Positions 10,828-19,506 of a stretch of 64,000 bases of DNA are shown here, piece by piece. Numbering within the stretch: the stretch's first letter is position 1; every line of letters begins with the position of its first letter. The stretch is from Archangium primigenium (lineage in GTDB: Bacteria > Myxococcota > Myxococcia > Myxococcales > Myxococcaceae). The position numbers and the translations under genes were made by a program. The notes under the pieces are model-generated. The model had not been told where the DNA came from, made no database searches, and saw only the letters and a list, made by a program, of their open reading frames with translations. Location of the stretch: the NCBI RefSeq assembly GCF_016904885.1, contig NZ_JADWYI010000001.1, positions 8,737,224 to 8,801,223 of the forward strand. Direction: 5' to 3'.

Positions 10828-11679
10828 CTACTCGTCTTTCTTCAGCGGCTGACGGCGGAACTGGAAGGTCTGCTTGGACTTCGTCTGGGCCGTGAGCCCG
10901 AGCGTGTCGCCGTCCAGCTCGTAGGTGTAGGCGGGGCGCTGGGACGAGCCCTTGGACAGGGCGATGACGCGCGGCTTGCCGCAGATGGTGCCCACCGCTT
11001 GTCCGGACGTCGTGCGCAGTTCCACCGTGTCCTTCTTCTCGTTCACCTGGAGCGTGCCCCAGGAGCGGACCTCCAGGCTGTTGCCCTTGCCCAGCGTGGC
11101 GCTCTCCAGCCGGGTGCGCAACAGGAAGCAGCCATTGGGCGACACCACCAGCGCGCGGTCGAAGTCGGCGCGCGGCTTGACGTCCCGCTGGTCCTCGTTG
11201 ACGACGACCTTGGACTTCTCCTCGGGCCGCACGCTCGCGGCCTCCAGGGACCAGTCCCCCACCATCTTCTTGGGGACCTTGCTCGAGGCCACCGAGCCGT
11301 CCTCGCACGGGTCGGGCGTCTCCTTCACGGGGCTGGGCGGCGCGGGCTCGAAGGAGCGGCCGCACTGGGTGTCACACGCCCGGGCCACGCACGCGGAGTC
11401 GTCCGCGCCGCAGCCGCTCGCGTCGGCGCAGCCCGCCAGCTTGTCCAGCGCCTCCTGGCACCCCTTGGCGAGGCATGCGTCCACGCACGCCACGTCGATG
11501 CAGCGCGCCACGCAGGCCCAGTTGGCCGAGCCACAGCGGCCCGCCATCTCGCGGGGGGTGCCGGCCCCCTGGGTCACCGCGGGCGCCTGGGCCCCGGCGG
11601 ACGTGGACACGAGCAGCAGGAAGGCGACGAATCGGGGAGCGGTCAGGGGACGTACCTCGCGAGGGAGTTCCCCCGCCAT
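10828..11679 (-). CDS. Secreted Cys-rich protein of unknown function
   Basis: 283 residues; family not recognised. A hydrophobic segment, RFVAFLLLVSTSAGAQA, ending in an AxA-type cleavage site at about residue 32 indicates export. The ATG lies some 16 residues before it, so the true start may be slightly further in. A cysteine-rich stretch (about residues 49-112, more than a dozen Cys in short CxxxC and CVxxC spacings) is followed by a roughly 150-residue domain with alternating beta pattern (MVGDWSLE..., GCFLLRTRLE..., YTYELDGDTLGLTAQ), resembling a lipocalin-like or copper-resistance-like small barrel. This is probably periplasmic or cell-surface. It has no strong ribosome-binding site. Confidence 0.75.
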   Translation of the reverse strand: MAGELPREVRPLTAPRFVAFLLLVSTSAGAQAPAVTQGAGTPREMAGRCGSANWACVARCIDVACVDACLAKGCQEALDKLAGCADASGCGADDSACVARACDTQCGRSFEPAPPSPVKETPDPCEDGSVASSKVPKKMVGDWSLEAASVRPEEKSKVVVNEDQRDVKPRADFDRALVVSPNGCFLLRTRLESATLGKGNSLEVRSWGTLQVNEKKDTVELRTTSGQAVGTICGKPRVIALSKGSSQRPAYTYELDGDTLGLTAQTKSKQTFQFRRQPLKKDE

Positions 11680-11754
11680 GTGGTGACGTCCCGCCGCGCT
11701 GGCAACACGTCCCCCCCGAGGAGCGTCACGTAGCGGGCACTCGCGCCCACGGAC

Positions 11755-12747
11755 TCAGGCGACGTTCCATCGCCAGGTGGTGATGTCCGCCAGGTCCGGC
11801 AGGGACAGCTCCACGCGCAGCGTGTCCCGGCGCGTGAACTCCCGACAATCCGTGCGCAGCAACATCACCGGCGCGCACGCGCGGGGCCGCTCGGGGACGG
11901 TGTCATAGGAGAGCGTGGCGTCGAAGTGGGCCCGGTAGAAGAGGCACAGGCCGTCCATGCGGCCCGCGCGCTCGACGGAGCGCTCCAGCGACAGGCGCTT
12001 GGGCAGCGCGCCGGCCTTGAGCGTCTCCAGGTCCAGCGTGAAGGCGGGCTGGGCCTCGCACAACGAGCGCTCCACGTCCTGCGGCCGGATGAGGCGGGTG
12101 AAGTACGCCGGATCCAACGTGTCCCGCAGGATCTGCAGGCAGCTGAAGTCCACGTCCGGCAGGCGCTGGTCCCAGATGAAGGGCACCCGCGCCTCCTCGC
12201 GCAGTTGCACCGGCTCGAAGAAGATGTCGAAGCGGTTGGGCAGGATGCGGCCCCCCGGCGCGAGCAGCCGATCCCGCGCGTCCAGCAGCTTCGGAATCAG
12301 CCCCGTGTCGAAGATGCCATCACCCACCTGCTCGTGTAGCAACACGTCCACCCGCTCGGAGGGCTGAAAGCGGGAGATGTCCGCGCGGACGAATTCAATG
12401 TCCGTGAAGCCGTTGCGGCATGCCACCCATTGCGCCGTGTCCAGGTTGCGCGACGCATCCACCGCGTACAGCTTACCCGGCTGGCACCGCGCCGCGAGCA
12501 TGGCGCGCAAGCCATTGCCCGTGCCCACGTCCACCACCGTCTGCTCCGGGCCCACGTAGCGCTCGATGGCGCGCCGGAACGCCGTCACCCGCTCGGTGTC
12601 CACCACGGGTGCGTCTCGCGGAGTGGGGCTCGCCAGCTCGGGGACGTCCGCCAGGAGGCCGCGCAACGGGTTCCTCGGCAGATGCCTCAACCGCGCTTGC
12701 ACGTCACCCCAGGTCTGCCTGCGCAGACTCATCAGATTCATCAGCAT
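11755..12747 (-). CDS. Class I SAM-dependent methyltransferase, PRMT-like
   Basis: 330 residues from ATG 12747, chosen over the longer open frame because a GGGGGGAAG ribosome-binding site sits just upstream. The SAM-binding motif I VVDVGTGNG is at 71-79, with an acidic motif II (LYAVDAS) and a motif (VDVLLHEQVGDGIFDTGLIP) in the position where protein arginine methyltransferases carry their double-E loop. A C-terminal beta-barrel-like half also fits the PRMT layout. The substrate is unknown; small molecule or protein are both possible. It lies 125 bases downstream of another minus-strand gene. Confidence 0.8.
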   Translation of the reverse strand: MLMNLMSLRRQTWGDVQARLRHLPRNPLRGLLADVPELASPTPRDAPVVDTERVTAFRRAIERYVGPEQTVVDVGTGNGLRAMLAARCQPGKLYAVDASRNLDTAQWVACRNGFTDIEFVRADISRFQPSERVDVLLHEQVGDGIFDTGLIPKLLDARDRLLAPGGRILPNRFDIFFEPVQLREEARVPFIWDQRLPDVDFSCLQILRDTLDPAYFTRLIRPQDVERSLCEAQPAFTLDLETLKAGALPKRLSLERSVERAGRMDGLCLFYRAHFDATLSYDTVPERPRACAPVMLLRTDCREFTRRDTLRVELSLPDLADITTWRWNVA

Positions 12748-12872
12748 GTGTCTTCCCCCCAACCGGCGCGACGCACCGGTGCTCCGAGTCCTTGAACCCA
12801 GAAGAGCCCAAAGTACCTGGATTGCGAGGAAATAGGAAGTGCCAGGAATTGACTCCGCGTCCGGGGCCCGGC

Positions 12873-13370
12873 TCAGACGTGGTTGTGCAAGCGCAGGTGG
12901 GGAGGCCGTCCGCCCGGCGCACCGCCCTCGTCTCCGGCATAGCCGCGCATGCGCAGGTGCAGCTCCAACTCCGGGCGCGTGCGGAAGATGCTCCAGGGGG
13001 CCTGGGCCATGGTCGCCACCGTGTAGGCCATCATCCGGGGGATGGGCGCGGGAATGGCACACACCACCTCCATGCGGCCGCCCAGCTCCCGGTCCAGCTC
13101 CTTGAAGGCGTTGGCGAAACCGATGCGCGCGTTCACCATCTCCGCGCCCTCGAGCACGAAGCAGAAGGTGCCCGAGTGGTGCGCGCGCACGAACTGACGG
13201 ATGCGCTCGCAGAGCGCCTTGCCGTTGAGTTCATCCCCATGCGTGGGCAGGGAAATCCACACCACGCACGTCGCCAGGGGCGACGAGGGGAGATGATTGG
13301 ACGCCGGACGCACGGGGGGAATCCGATCCTGCGCGCGGACTTCTGACGGGCTCAGCGGGGGCATGCTCAC
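12873..13370 (-). CDS. Small protein with STAS/SpoIIAA-like fold
   Basis: 165 residues from GTG 13370; ATG 13364 two codons later is equally possible. After a variable 30-residue lead, the sequence runs CVVWISLPT...HHSGTFCFVLEGAEMVNARIGFAN...MEVVCAIPAPIPRMMAYTVA...APWSIFRTRPE, i.e. alternating beta strand and helix of the kind seen in SpoIIAA-like/STAS proteins. There is no catalytic motif. It is one of three small proteins of this general build between 12.9 and 17.4 kb. The function is not recognised; anti-anti-sigma-like partner binding is a guess from the fold only. Confidence 0.62.
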   Translation of the reverse strand: MSMPPLSPSEVRAQDRIPPVRPASNHLPSSPLATCVVWISLPTHGDELNGKALCERIRQFVRAHHSGTFCFVLEGAEMVNARIGFANAFKELDRELGGRMEVVCAIPAPIPRMMAYTVATMAQAPWSIFRTRPELELHLRMRGYAGDEGGAPGGRPPHLRLHNHV

Positions 13371-13544
13371 CGCACTCTAATGCATGCCGCGCACGTCCCT
13401 TCGCATCCTCCGACTTCAGGAGCGTCGGCGGTGAACATGACGCATCACCGGCGGAAAGATGCGCCCGCGATGGCGGGGGATTTTCCGTTTCTCCTCGGAG
13501 AGAGCGACCTGGCGGCCGAGCGCGCGTCCGCGTGTCCGTGGAGC

Positions 13545-14099
13545 TCAAGCCAGCTGGATGCCCAGGCGCTCATCGCGTCGGCGCAGCCAGGCGATGAACG
13601 GCAGGGACAGGCCCACCATCCACGCCTTGCCCACCACCTGCCCCGCGAGGAAGTCCAACCCCCCAAAGGCCAGTTGCAGGAACAGCACGCTGTCCACCAC
13701 GAGGCCCACCAGGCTGCTGGCGAGCACCGCCAGCACCAGGCCGCGCTTCTGCAGCGGGGTGTAGACGGCGAAGTCGGCCAGCTCCGACACGGCGAAGGCG
13801 CCGCCCGAGGCGAGCACCAGCGCCGGCGGGGCGAGCAGCGCCGACAGGAGCGCGCCCGCGAGGATGGCCAGCAAGGTCCAGCCCTTGCCCAGGCGGCGCT
13901 GCACGAGGTCGCGCAGCACGAAGGCCAGCCCCACGATGAGCACGCCGCTGGGCGCCATCAGGCCGGGCCCCACGGGCAGCAGGCAGGGCCCCATGTCCGA
14001 GCACGCGAGGCCCACGTGGCCCAGCATCCAGTTGGAGAGAGGAATCGAGGCGCCAAAGCCCGCCAGGTAGACAAATCCCTCGGTTCTGCGTGAATCCAT
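13545..14099 (-). CDS. VUT-family integral membrane transporter
   Basis: 184 residues from ATG 14099, which follows GGAG eight bases upstream; the open frame extends 18 codons further but lacks a ribosome-binding site. Five to six hydrophobic segments are visible. The motif RDLVQRRLGKGWT and the following ALLSALLAPPALVLASG... and ELADFAVYTPLQKR are characteristic of the VUT (vitamin uptake) family, related to the queuosine-precursor transporter YhhQ. The substrate is not certain; a queuosine precursor is plausible. No riboswitch was recognised upstream. Confidence 0.8.
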   Translation of the reverse strand: MDSRRTEGFVYLAGFGASIPLSNWMLGHVGLACSDMGPCLLPVGPGLMAPSGVLIVGLAFVLRDLVQRRLGKGWTLLAILAGALLSALLAPPALVLASGGAFAVSELADFAVYTPLQKRGLVLAVLASSLVGLVVDSVLFLQLAFGGLDFLAGQVVGKAWMVGLSLPFIAWLRRRDERLGIQLA

Positions 14100-14162
14100 C
14101 GCGACGGCTCCAACCCACCGGCGCGCGTCGCGCCGCCGGGGGCGCGGGGGCATAGCACGTTT

Positions 14163-14190
14163 CCCCGGGGCTGTCAGAATGGCCCCGGGG
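14163..14190. promoter_or_regulatory. Perfect 9-bp inverted repeat between divergent genes
   Basis: CCCCGGGGC (14163-14171) and GCCCCGGGG (14182-14190) are exact reverse complements separated by ten bases. Each arm is itself largely self-complementary, so the site can also be read as a direct repeat. It sits in the 128-base divergent region between the transporter (start 14099) and the STAS-like gene (start 14228), which would suit an operator for either promoter. High background GC makes such repeats less surprising than their length suggests. Confidence 0.35.
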
Positions 14191-14227
14191 CGAATCTCCC
14201 CGTGCCTCCTCGTCGTATACCCACGCC

Positions 14228-14650
14228 ATGCAGCCGCCCTCCCCGGACCTCTTCGATGACTCGCGCTGGCCTCTGCTCCAGCTGCGGCTGCCCGGCACGC
14301 TGGCCTCGCGCGCGTACGAGGACTGCCTCGCCGCCTTCGGCCGCCAGTTGGATCGGGGCGAGCGCTTCGTGCTCATCGTGGACCTGAGCCGGGTGAGCAT
14401 GGTGCCGCTGGATCAACGCTGGCGGCAGGTGGAGTGGTTCGAGGAGCGCGAGCAGCAGGTGCGCGAGCTCATCATCGGCTCGGCCAACATCATCACCTCG
14501 CCCCTGGTGAGACTGTCGGTGAGCGCCATCATGTACTTCAAGCGCGTGCCCCTGCCGGTGGTCATCGTCCCGGACTGGAACAGCGCCGAGGCCTGGGCCC
14601 TCGAGCGCCTGGAGGAAGAGCGGCGCGTGCGAGGGCCCAAGCCCGGCTGA
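14228..14650 (+). CDS. Small SpoIIAA/STAS-like protein
   Basis: 140 residues from ATG 14228. The pattern LLQLRLPGTLASRAYEDC...RFVLIVDLSRVSMVPLDQ...RELIIGSANIITSPLVRLSVSAIMYFKRVPLPVVIV matches the beta-alpha layout of SpoIIAA-like proteins, including a helix-rich middle and a final strand before a charged helix. No enzymatic motif is seen. It ends nine bases before the converging M3 peptidase gene. The function is unknown; myxobacteria carry many such single-domain proteins, often near kinases, but no kinase is adjacent here. Confidence 0.68.
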   Translation: MQPPSPDLFDDSRWPLLQLRLPGTLASRAYEDCLAAFGRQLDRGERFVLIVDLSRVSMVPLDQRWRQVEWFEEREQQVRELIIGSANIITSPLVRLSVSAIMYFKRVPLPVVIVPDWNSAEAWALERLEEERRVRGPKPG

Positions 14651-14659
14651 GCCACGGGC

Positions 14660-16759
14660 TCAGGCCCGGGGCCGCTGCTCCACCAGGCCCGTCTGCTGGA
14701 GCAGGGGCTGGGTGCTGGGCTCACGGCCGCGGAACTGCTTGAACACCACCAGCGGATGGCGGCTGCCGCCCAGCGCGAGCACCGTGTCCCGGAAGCGCCG
14801 CCCCGTCGACTCCACGGCCCGCTCGTCGCCGAGGCCCGCCTCCTCGAAGGCGGAGAAGGCATCCGCGGAGAGCACCTCGGCCCACTTGTAGCTGTAGTAG
14901 CCGGCGGCGTAGCCCCCCGCGAAGATGTGGGTGAAGGCGCAGAGGAAGCGGTCCTCGGGCAGCGGGGCCACCACCGTGTTGTCCCGGGCCACGCGCCGCT
15001 GGGTCTCCGCCACGTCGCCGCCCGTGTGGCGGTGGTGCAGCTCCAGGTCCAGCGTGGCGAAGTACACCTGCCGCAGCGTCATGGAGGCGGCGCGGTAGAT
15101 GCGCCCGGCGCGGATCTTCTCCTGGAGCGCGCGCGGCAGGGGCTCGCCCGTGTCCACGTGCCGCGCCAGGCGCGAGAGCGTCTCCTCGTGGAAGCACCAG
15201 TTCTCCATGAACTGGCTGGGCAGCTCCACCGCGTCCCACTCCACGTTGTTGATGCCGGCGGCCTCGGGGTAGTCCACGCGCGTGAGCATGTGCTGCAGGC
15301 CGTGGCCGAACTCGTGGAAGAGCGTCTCCACTTCACGGAAGGTGAGCAGCGCGGGCTTGTCCCCCACCGGCGGCGTGTCGTTGCACACGAGGTAGGCCAC
15401 CGGCAGCCGCAGGCTCCCGTCCGGCAGGCGCTTGCGGTCGAGCGCGCCGTTCATCCACGCCCCGCCCCGCTTGGTGGCCGGTCGGCTGTAGGGGTCCAGG
15501 TAGAACGCGGCGATGTCCTTGCCGGACTCGTCCGCCATGCGGAAGAAGCGCACGCTCGGGTCCCACACCGGCGCCTCGCCGTCCGCGGCGCGCACCGTGA
15601 CGCCAAAGAGGCGCCGGGCCGTGTCGAACAGGCCCTCCAGCACGCGCGGCAGGGCGAAGTAGGGGCGCAGCTCCTCGTCCGTATAGGCGTAGCGCTCCTC
15701 GCGCAGGCGCTCGGCCCAGAAGGCCATGTCCCACAGCTCGAGCTTCAGCCCGGCGTCCCCCGACTGCTTGCGCGCGAACGCCGTCAGCTCGTCCAGCTCG
15801 CCCTGGGCCCGCGCCCGCGCGGCGCCGCGCAGCTCGCCCAGCAGTTGCTCCACGGCCTGCACGCCGGGCGCCATCTTGGCCGCGAGGCTCACCTCGGCGA
15901 AGGAGCCATGGCCGAGCAGCTTCGCCTTCTCGTCCCGCAGGGCGAGGATGCGCTCGATGAGCGGCGTGTTGTCCGCCGGGCCCGAGGAGGCGCGGGTGAC
16001 GTAGGCGCGGTAGACCTTCTCGCGCAGCTCCGGGCGGCGCGAGTGCTCCAGGAAGGGGCCGAAGCTGGGCGCGTCCAGGGTGATGCGCCAGGGGCCCGCC
16101 TCGGGGGTGGGCGCGGGCGCGCCCTCGGGCAGACCCTGCTGGGCCGCCTGGGCCGCCATGGCGAGCGCGCTGGGCGGCAGGCCCGCCACCTCCTCCGGCT
16201 GGGTGAGAGTCATGGACCACGCCTTGGTGGAGTCGATGACGTTGTTGGCGAAGCGCGTGGACAGCTCGGCCAGCTCGCGCTCGATGGCCTGGAAGCGCGT
16301 GAGCGCGGCGCCCTCCAGACCCACGCCGGACAGGTCCATGTCCCGGAGGGTGGCCTCCACCACGCGCTGCTGGGCCTCCTCCAGCCGGGCCCACTCGCCG
16401 CCCTCGCGCAGCGTCTTGTAGGCCCGGTAGAGCGGCACGCTCTGGCCCACGCGCATGAAGGTCTCCACCACGTCGCCCTCGACGGCGGCGTGCGCCTCGC
16501 GCAGCTCGGCGCTGTTCTGCACGCCCATGAGGTGGTTGATGACGCCCCAGGCGAGGCCCAGGGGCTCGGTGAGGGTGGACAGGCGCTCCACGGTGCCCGC
16601 CCAGGTGGGCTGCACGTCGCGCTCCAGCGCGTCCAGGTCCGCGTTGAGGCGCGCCAGGAGCGCGCGCACGGCCGGCTCGACGTGCTCGGGGCGGATGCGA
16701 TCGAACCGCGGAAGTCCTTCGGTCTGCAGCAACGGATTGTCGGAAGCAGGGACGGTCAT
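14660..16759 (-). CDS. prlC: M3-family oligopeptidase (oligopeptidase A type)
   Basis: 699 residues, close to E. coli oligopeptidase A (about 680). The zinc motif HEFGH is at residues 482-486 within TLFHEFGHGLQHML. The further zinc-ligand Glu lies downstream in the INNVEWDAVELPSQFMENW stretch. The N-terminus DNPLLQTEGLPRFDRIRPEH is typical of the family. The enzyme degrades short peptides in the cytoplasm, including cleaved signal peptides. ATG 16759 is chosen because the family N-terminus begins there; the open frame continues upstream. The gene is divergent from 16931. Confidence 0.95.
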   Translation of the reverse strand: MTVPASDNPLLQTEGLPRFDRIRPEHVEPAVRALLARLNADLDALERDVQPTWAGTVERLSTLTEPLGLAWGVINHLMGVQNSAELREAHAAVEGDVVETFMRVGQSVPLYRAYKTLREGGEWARLEEAQQRVVEATLRDMDLSGVGLEGAALTRFQAIERELAELSTRFANNVIDSTKAWSMTLTQPEEVAGLPPSALAMAAQAAQQGLPEGAPAPTPEAGPWRITLDAPSFGPFLEHSRRPELREKVYRAYVTRASSGPADNTPLIERILALRDEKAKLLGHGSFAEVSLAAKMAPGVQAVEQLLGELRGAARARAQGELDELTAFARKQSGDAGLKLELWDMAFWAERLREERYAYTDEELRPYFALPRVLEGLFDTARRLFGVTVRAADGEAPVWDPSVRFFRMADESGKDIAAFYLDPYSRPATKRGGAWMNGALDRKRLPDGSLRLPVAYLVCNDTPPVGDKPALLTFREVETLFHEFGHGLQHMLTRVDYPEAAGINNVEWDAVELPSQFMENWCFHEETLSRLARHVDTGEPLPRALQEKIRAGRIYRAASMTLRQVYFATLDLELHHRHTGGDVAETQRRVARDNTVVAPLPEDRFLCAFTHIFAGGYAAGYYSYKWAEVLSADAFSAFEEAGLGDERAVESTGRRFRDTVLALGGSRHPLVVFKQFRGREPSTQPLLQQTGLVEQRPRA

Positions 16760-16930
16760 GGGGCGGAAAGGTAAGGCACAGCTCGGGGATTGGCAGCATT
16801 CCCGGAGAGGGAAGGCGCTCCGGGCGTCCGGGAGTGCACGTCCCCGCCAAAGCCCGTGCGCGGCGCTTCCCTCGCCGCTCCCCGCCATGAGAGGGTGGCT
16901 CGAACGCCGTCCCCCCCGAGACCGGATTCC

Positions 16931-17383
16931 ATGGCCTCTCTCCCGCCGCGCGCGCCTCCTCCCCTGATGAGCGCGCTCTCCACCGCCCGGCAGGTCTTCC
17001 GCAACGACTACTTCACCCTGCGCGTGGAGGAGCGTCAGCGCATCGCCATCACCGTGCGCAGCGAGGTGCCCTTCGCGAACCTCGCCGTGCTCGACGACAT
17101 CTTCGACGAGCTGGGCGATGCCTTGGACGAGCTGGGCCGCTCGCGCTACGCGCTGCTCGCGGACATGAGGGCCGTGGCCGGCCGCAACGATCCCGAGTTC
17201 GACGTGGCCATCCGGCGGCAGCTGCACCGCTGGCTGGGGGGCTTTCGCCGGGTGGGAGTGTTCGTGCGCAGCAGCGCCGGGATCCTTCAAATCCAGCGCC
17301 ACGCCAAGCACGACGGCATCGAGCGGCTGGCCTCCACGGACGAGGCGGAGCTGCTGCGCCACCTCACCCCTCACGAGGGCTGA
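16931..17383 (+). CDS. Small STAS/SpoIIAA-like protein
   Basis: 150 residues from ATG 16931; ATG 16967 is an alternative that would remove a Pro-rich lead. The core YFTLRVEERQRIAITVRSEV...YALLADMRAVAGRNDPEFDVAIRRQLHRWLGGFRRVGVFVRSSAGILQIQRHA has the strand-helix alternation of SpoIIAA-like proteins. It ends nine bases before the converging immunity gene of the toxin pair. The function is not recognised. Confidence 0.65.
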   Translation: MASLPPRAPPPLMSALSTARQVFRNDYFTLRVEERQRIAITVRSEVPFANLAVLDDIFDELGDALDELGRSRYALLADMRAVAGRNDPEFDVAIRRQLHRWLGGFRRVGVFVRSSAGILQIQRHAKHDGIERLASTDEAELLRHLTPHEG

Positions 17384-17392
17384 GGCGGCGGC

Positions 17393-18019
17393 TCAATAGA
17401 GGATGCAGTCGAACCGCTCGATGACCGCCCGGAGCGCCTCCGGGGTGGTGTCGAACCGCTTGGCTTCCGCGGGGGCGAACAGCGTCAGGGCCCGGGTGGG
17501 CGCGGGCTGTTCGTGCAGCGTGTCCACGACGATGTCGCCAAAGCTCCCCGGCCATTCGGCGCGGCGCAAGTCGGCGGCCACACGCAGGGGCTCCAGGATC
17601 GTGAAGCAGGGCCACCCGGGGTACTTCAACGACGTGGGCTCGCAGCCCATGAACCGGCAGCCGTCCAGGCGAGCCTCGGAGAAGTCACAGTCCTCGATGG
17701 CGCCGTGCTCCCAGCCGTCCGCGTAGCCGGGCCACCGGCCGAAGTCACACCCCGACAGGCGTCCCGTGAACCGGCAGCCCTTGAGCGACGCGAAGACCCA
17801 GGCCTGATGGTTCTTGAGTTCCTGCTTCACCTCGAAGGCGCAGTCGATGAAGGACGCCTGATTGATGAGGATGTTCCTCGCTGACGCCTTCAAGACGACC
17901 GTGCACTCACGCAACACGAGGCCCGTGCTGAGGAAGTAGAGCATCCCCTTGTCCGTCAGCTCCAGGCGCTCGCCTCGAAGGTTCTTGTCCTTCCACACGA
18001 CGTTGGTGAGCCCATCCAC
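17393..18019 (-). CDS. Pentapeptide-like immunity protein paired with SitA-like toxin
   Basis: 208 residues from GTG 18019, eight bases after a GAGGTGAA ribosome-binding site that begins in the toxin stop region. The middle of the protein (about 45-130) contains repeated turns such as FIDCAF, GCRFTG, GCDFGR, DCDFSEARLDGCRFMGC, resembling an irregular right-handed pentapeptide beta-helix. It starts 11 bases after the toxin gene ends, the normal toxin-then-immunity order. A clear homologue is at 40999-41622, also beside a (broken) toxin gene. The immunity role is inferred from position and from this conserved linkage; direct evidence is absent. It has no signal peptide, so it would protect from the cytoplasm. 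Confidence 0.75.
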   Translation of the reverse strand: MDGLTNVVWKDKNLRGERLELTDKGMLYFLSTGLVLRECTVVLKASARNILINQASFIDCAFEVKQELKNHQAWVFASLKGCRFTGRLSGCDFGRWPGYADGWEHGAIEDCDFSEARLDGCRFMGCEPTSLKYPGWPCFTILEPLRVAADLRRAEWPGSFGDIVVDTLHEQPAPTRALTLFAPAEAKRFDTTPEALRAVIERFDCILY

Positions 18020-18030
18020 AGCCGTTCACC

Positions 18031-19506
18031 TCAAAAAGTCAGCATCCTGAAGAAGTCTCCCGCCATGCGTCTGCCGTGCCGCGCCAGATTCGACTCCGAA
18101 CCGGACAGGAGCTCGTATTGGAAACCCGTCGCGGGGTCGAGCACATCCACTCCTTTCGGATTGAACTTGAAGCGTCCCTCGAACCGCTTCTTGACCGCAT
18201 CGTGAACGAAGCGGCCTCGCGCTTCACGCTCCAACAGCCGCGCCAGCCAGTACTCGCCCGCCTTGAGGGCCTTCTTTATCGCGGCATCCTCGTTGCGCGA
18301 CAGCTTGTCGGGTCCCCACTGTCGCGCCGCCTGGGTGACGGCCTCCTGGAGCTGGTCTCCTGCCCGATCCTCCCCCGGAATGTCCTGGGATGACTTGCCC
18401 CGAGGCAGGTGCCAGCGCTGCCCATTGCCCAGCACCACCTGTCGGTTGCCTCCCTGGTGGCGGATGACCGTCACCGGTCCGCCGCTCCCGGACGCCGCAC
18501 CTCCGCCCGATGCGGCCTTCAGCGACACCACGACCAGCGCGCCTCGCGCCGCGACGCCGACCGACTCCACCGCCTGGGCCACCTCCGCGAGGCCCGCCAC
18601 CGCCACGCCCTCCTGGGCCGCCGCCCACCCCACCCGCGCCAGGGGAAAGCCCGGCAAGGCCCGCACCCTCGCCGCCACGCCCTCCGCCGCGCGGCCCGTC
18701 AGCGCCGCCACCGCCAGCACCACCATCCGCGCCGTGTCCTGCCCCATCACCCGCGCGTAGGCCTCGCCCGCCTCCCGCAGTTCCTCGAACGTGCTCGCCG
18801 CCCGTGCCCGCGCGCACAGCCGCGTCCAGCCCTCCATCAATCCCCAGACCGTGTCCACCCCCAACCAGCCCACCAACACCACCGTCACGCTCGCCGCGAC
18901 CCCCTTCGTGCTCGGCTCGGGCAGCAGCCACAGCGTCAGGTACAGCCCCACCGTCCACACCACCGTCGCCACCAGTGCTCGCGCACTCACCTCCCGCTCC
19001 AGTGCCCGCCGCGTCTCCTCCAGCACCTCGCCAAACGCCAGCGCCAACGCCAGCGTCCGGCGGTCCTCCTCTCGCAACACCGGCCCGTCATCCAACAGGC
19101 CCAGGCAATCCCCGCCGCCCCGCCGCGCGCACCACGCCAGGTAGTGGCCGCGCAAGCGGTTCGCGGCTTCCGGAGTGAGCGCCGCCGCCTCCTCCACGGG
19201 CGACAGACTCAGCACACGTCCCGCCTCCACTTCCGCCAGCCACTCCTCTTCCCACCCGAGGCCCAGCGCCCGTCGTGCCTCCTCCTGGGGCGTGCCGCCG
19301 ACCCGCCGATCCCGCGCGAGCGCACGCCACGTCTCCGCGAACTCCGCCTCGGCCACCGCCACGGGAGGGGCCTTTCGTGGCCCGGACTCGAGGAGGGCGA
19401 CCTCGTACTCGGCGTCCACCACCCGGCCCCGCACGGGGACAGGGGTCGCGCACGCGGCCTGCAACACGAGCCCCACGAGCCACAGCACGTGCATCCGCTT
19501 CGTCAT
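18031..19506 (-). CDS. SitA-like polymorphic toxin lipoprotein
   Basis: 491 residues from ATG 19506. Residues 1-19 are a lipoprotein leader (MTKRMHVLWLVGLVLQAAC) with the lipid-bearing Cys19; the -3 position is Gln, not the usual Leu. A conserved delivery-type region follows, with the LSPVEEAAALTPEAANRLRG segment (100-120) and two hydrophobic helices at about 177-195 and 203-222. After a Gly/Ser linker (332-344) comes a C-terminal domain (345-491) ending NPKGVDVLDPATGFQYELLS...RRMAGDFFRMLTF, the likely toxic part. The layout fits SitA lipoproteins, which myxobacteria pass between cells by TraA/TraB outer-membrane exchange, possibly the SitA5 subfamily from memory. No SitB-like helper gene is upstream. 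The toxic activity is unknown; Asp/Glu residues in the final domain could suit a nuclease. Confidence 0.78.
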   Translation of the reverse strand: MTKRMHVLWLVGLVLQAACATPVPVRGRVVDAEYEVALLESGPRKAPPVAVAEAEFAETWRALARDRRVGGTPQEEARRALGLGWEEEWLAEVEAGRVLSLSPVEEAAALTPEAANRLRGHYLAWCARRGGGDCLGLLDDGPVLREEDRRTLALALAFGEVLEETRRALEREVSARALVATVVWTVGLYLTLWLLPEPSTKGVAASVTVVLVGWLGVDTVWGLMEGWTRLCARARAASTFEELREAGEAYARVMGQDTARMVVLAVAALTGRAAEGVAARVRALPGFPLARVGWAAAQEGVAVAGLAEVAQAVESVGVAARGALVVVSLKAASGGGAASGSGGPVTVIRHQGGNRQVVLGNGQRWHLPRGKSSQDIPGEDRAGDQLQEAVTQAARQWGPDKLSRNEDAAIKKALKAGEYWLARLLEREARGRFVHDAVKKRFEGRFKFNPKGVDVLDPATGFQYELLSGSESNLARHGRRMAGDFFRMLTF

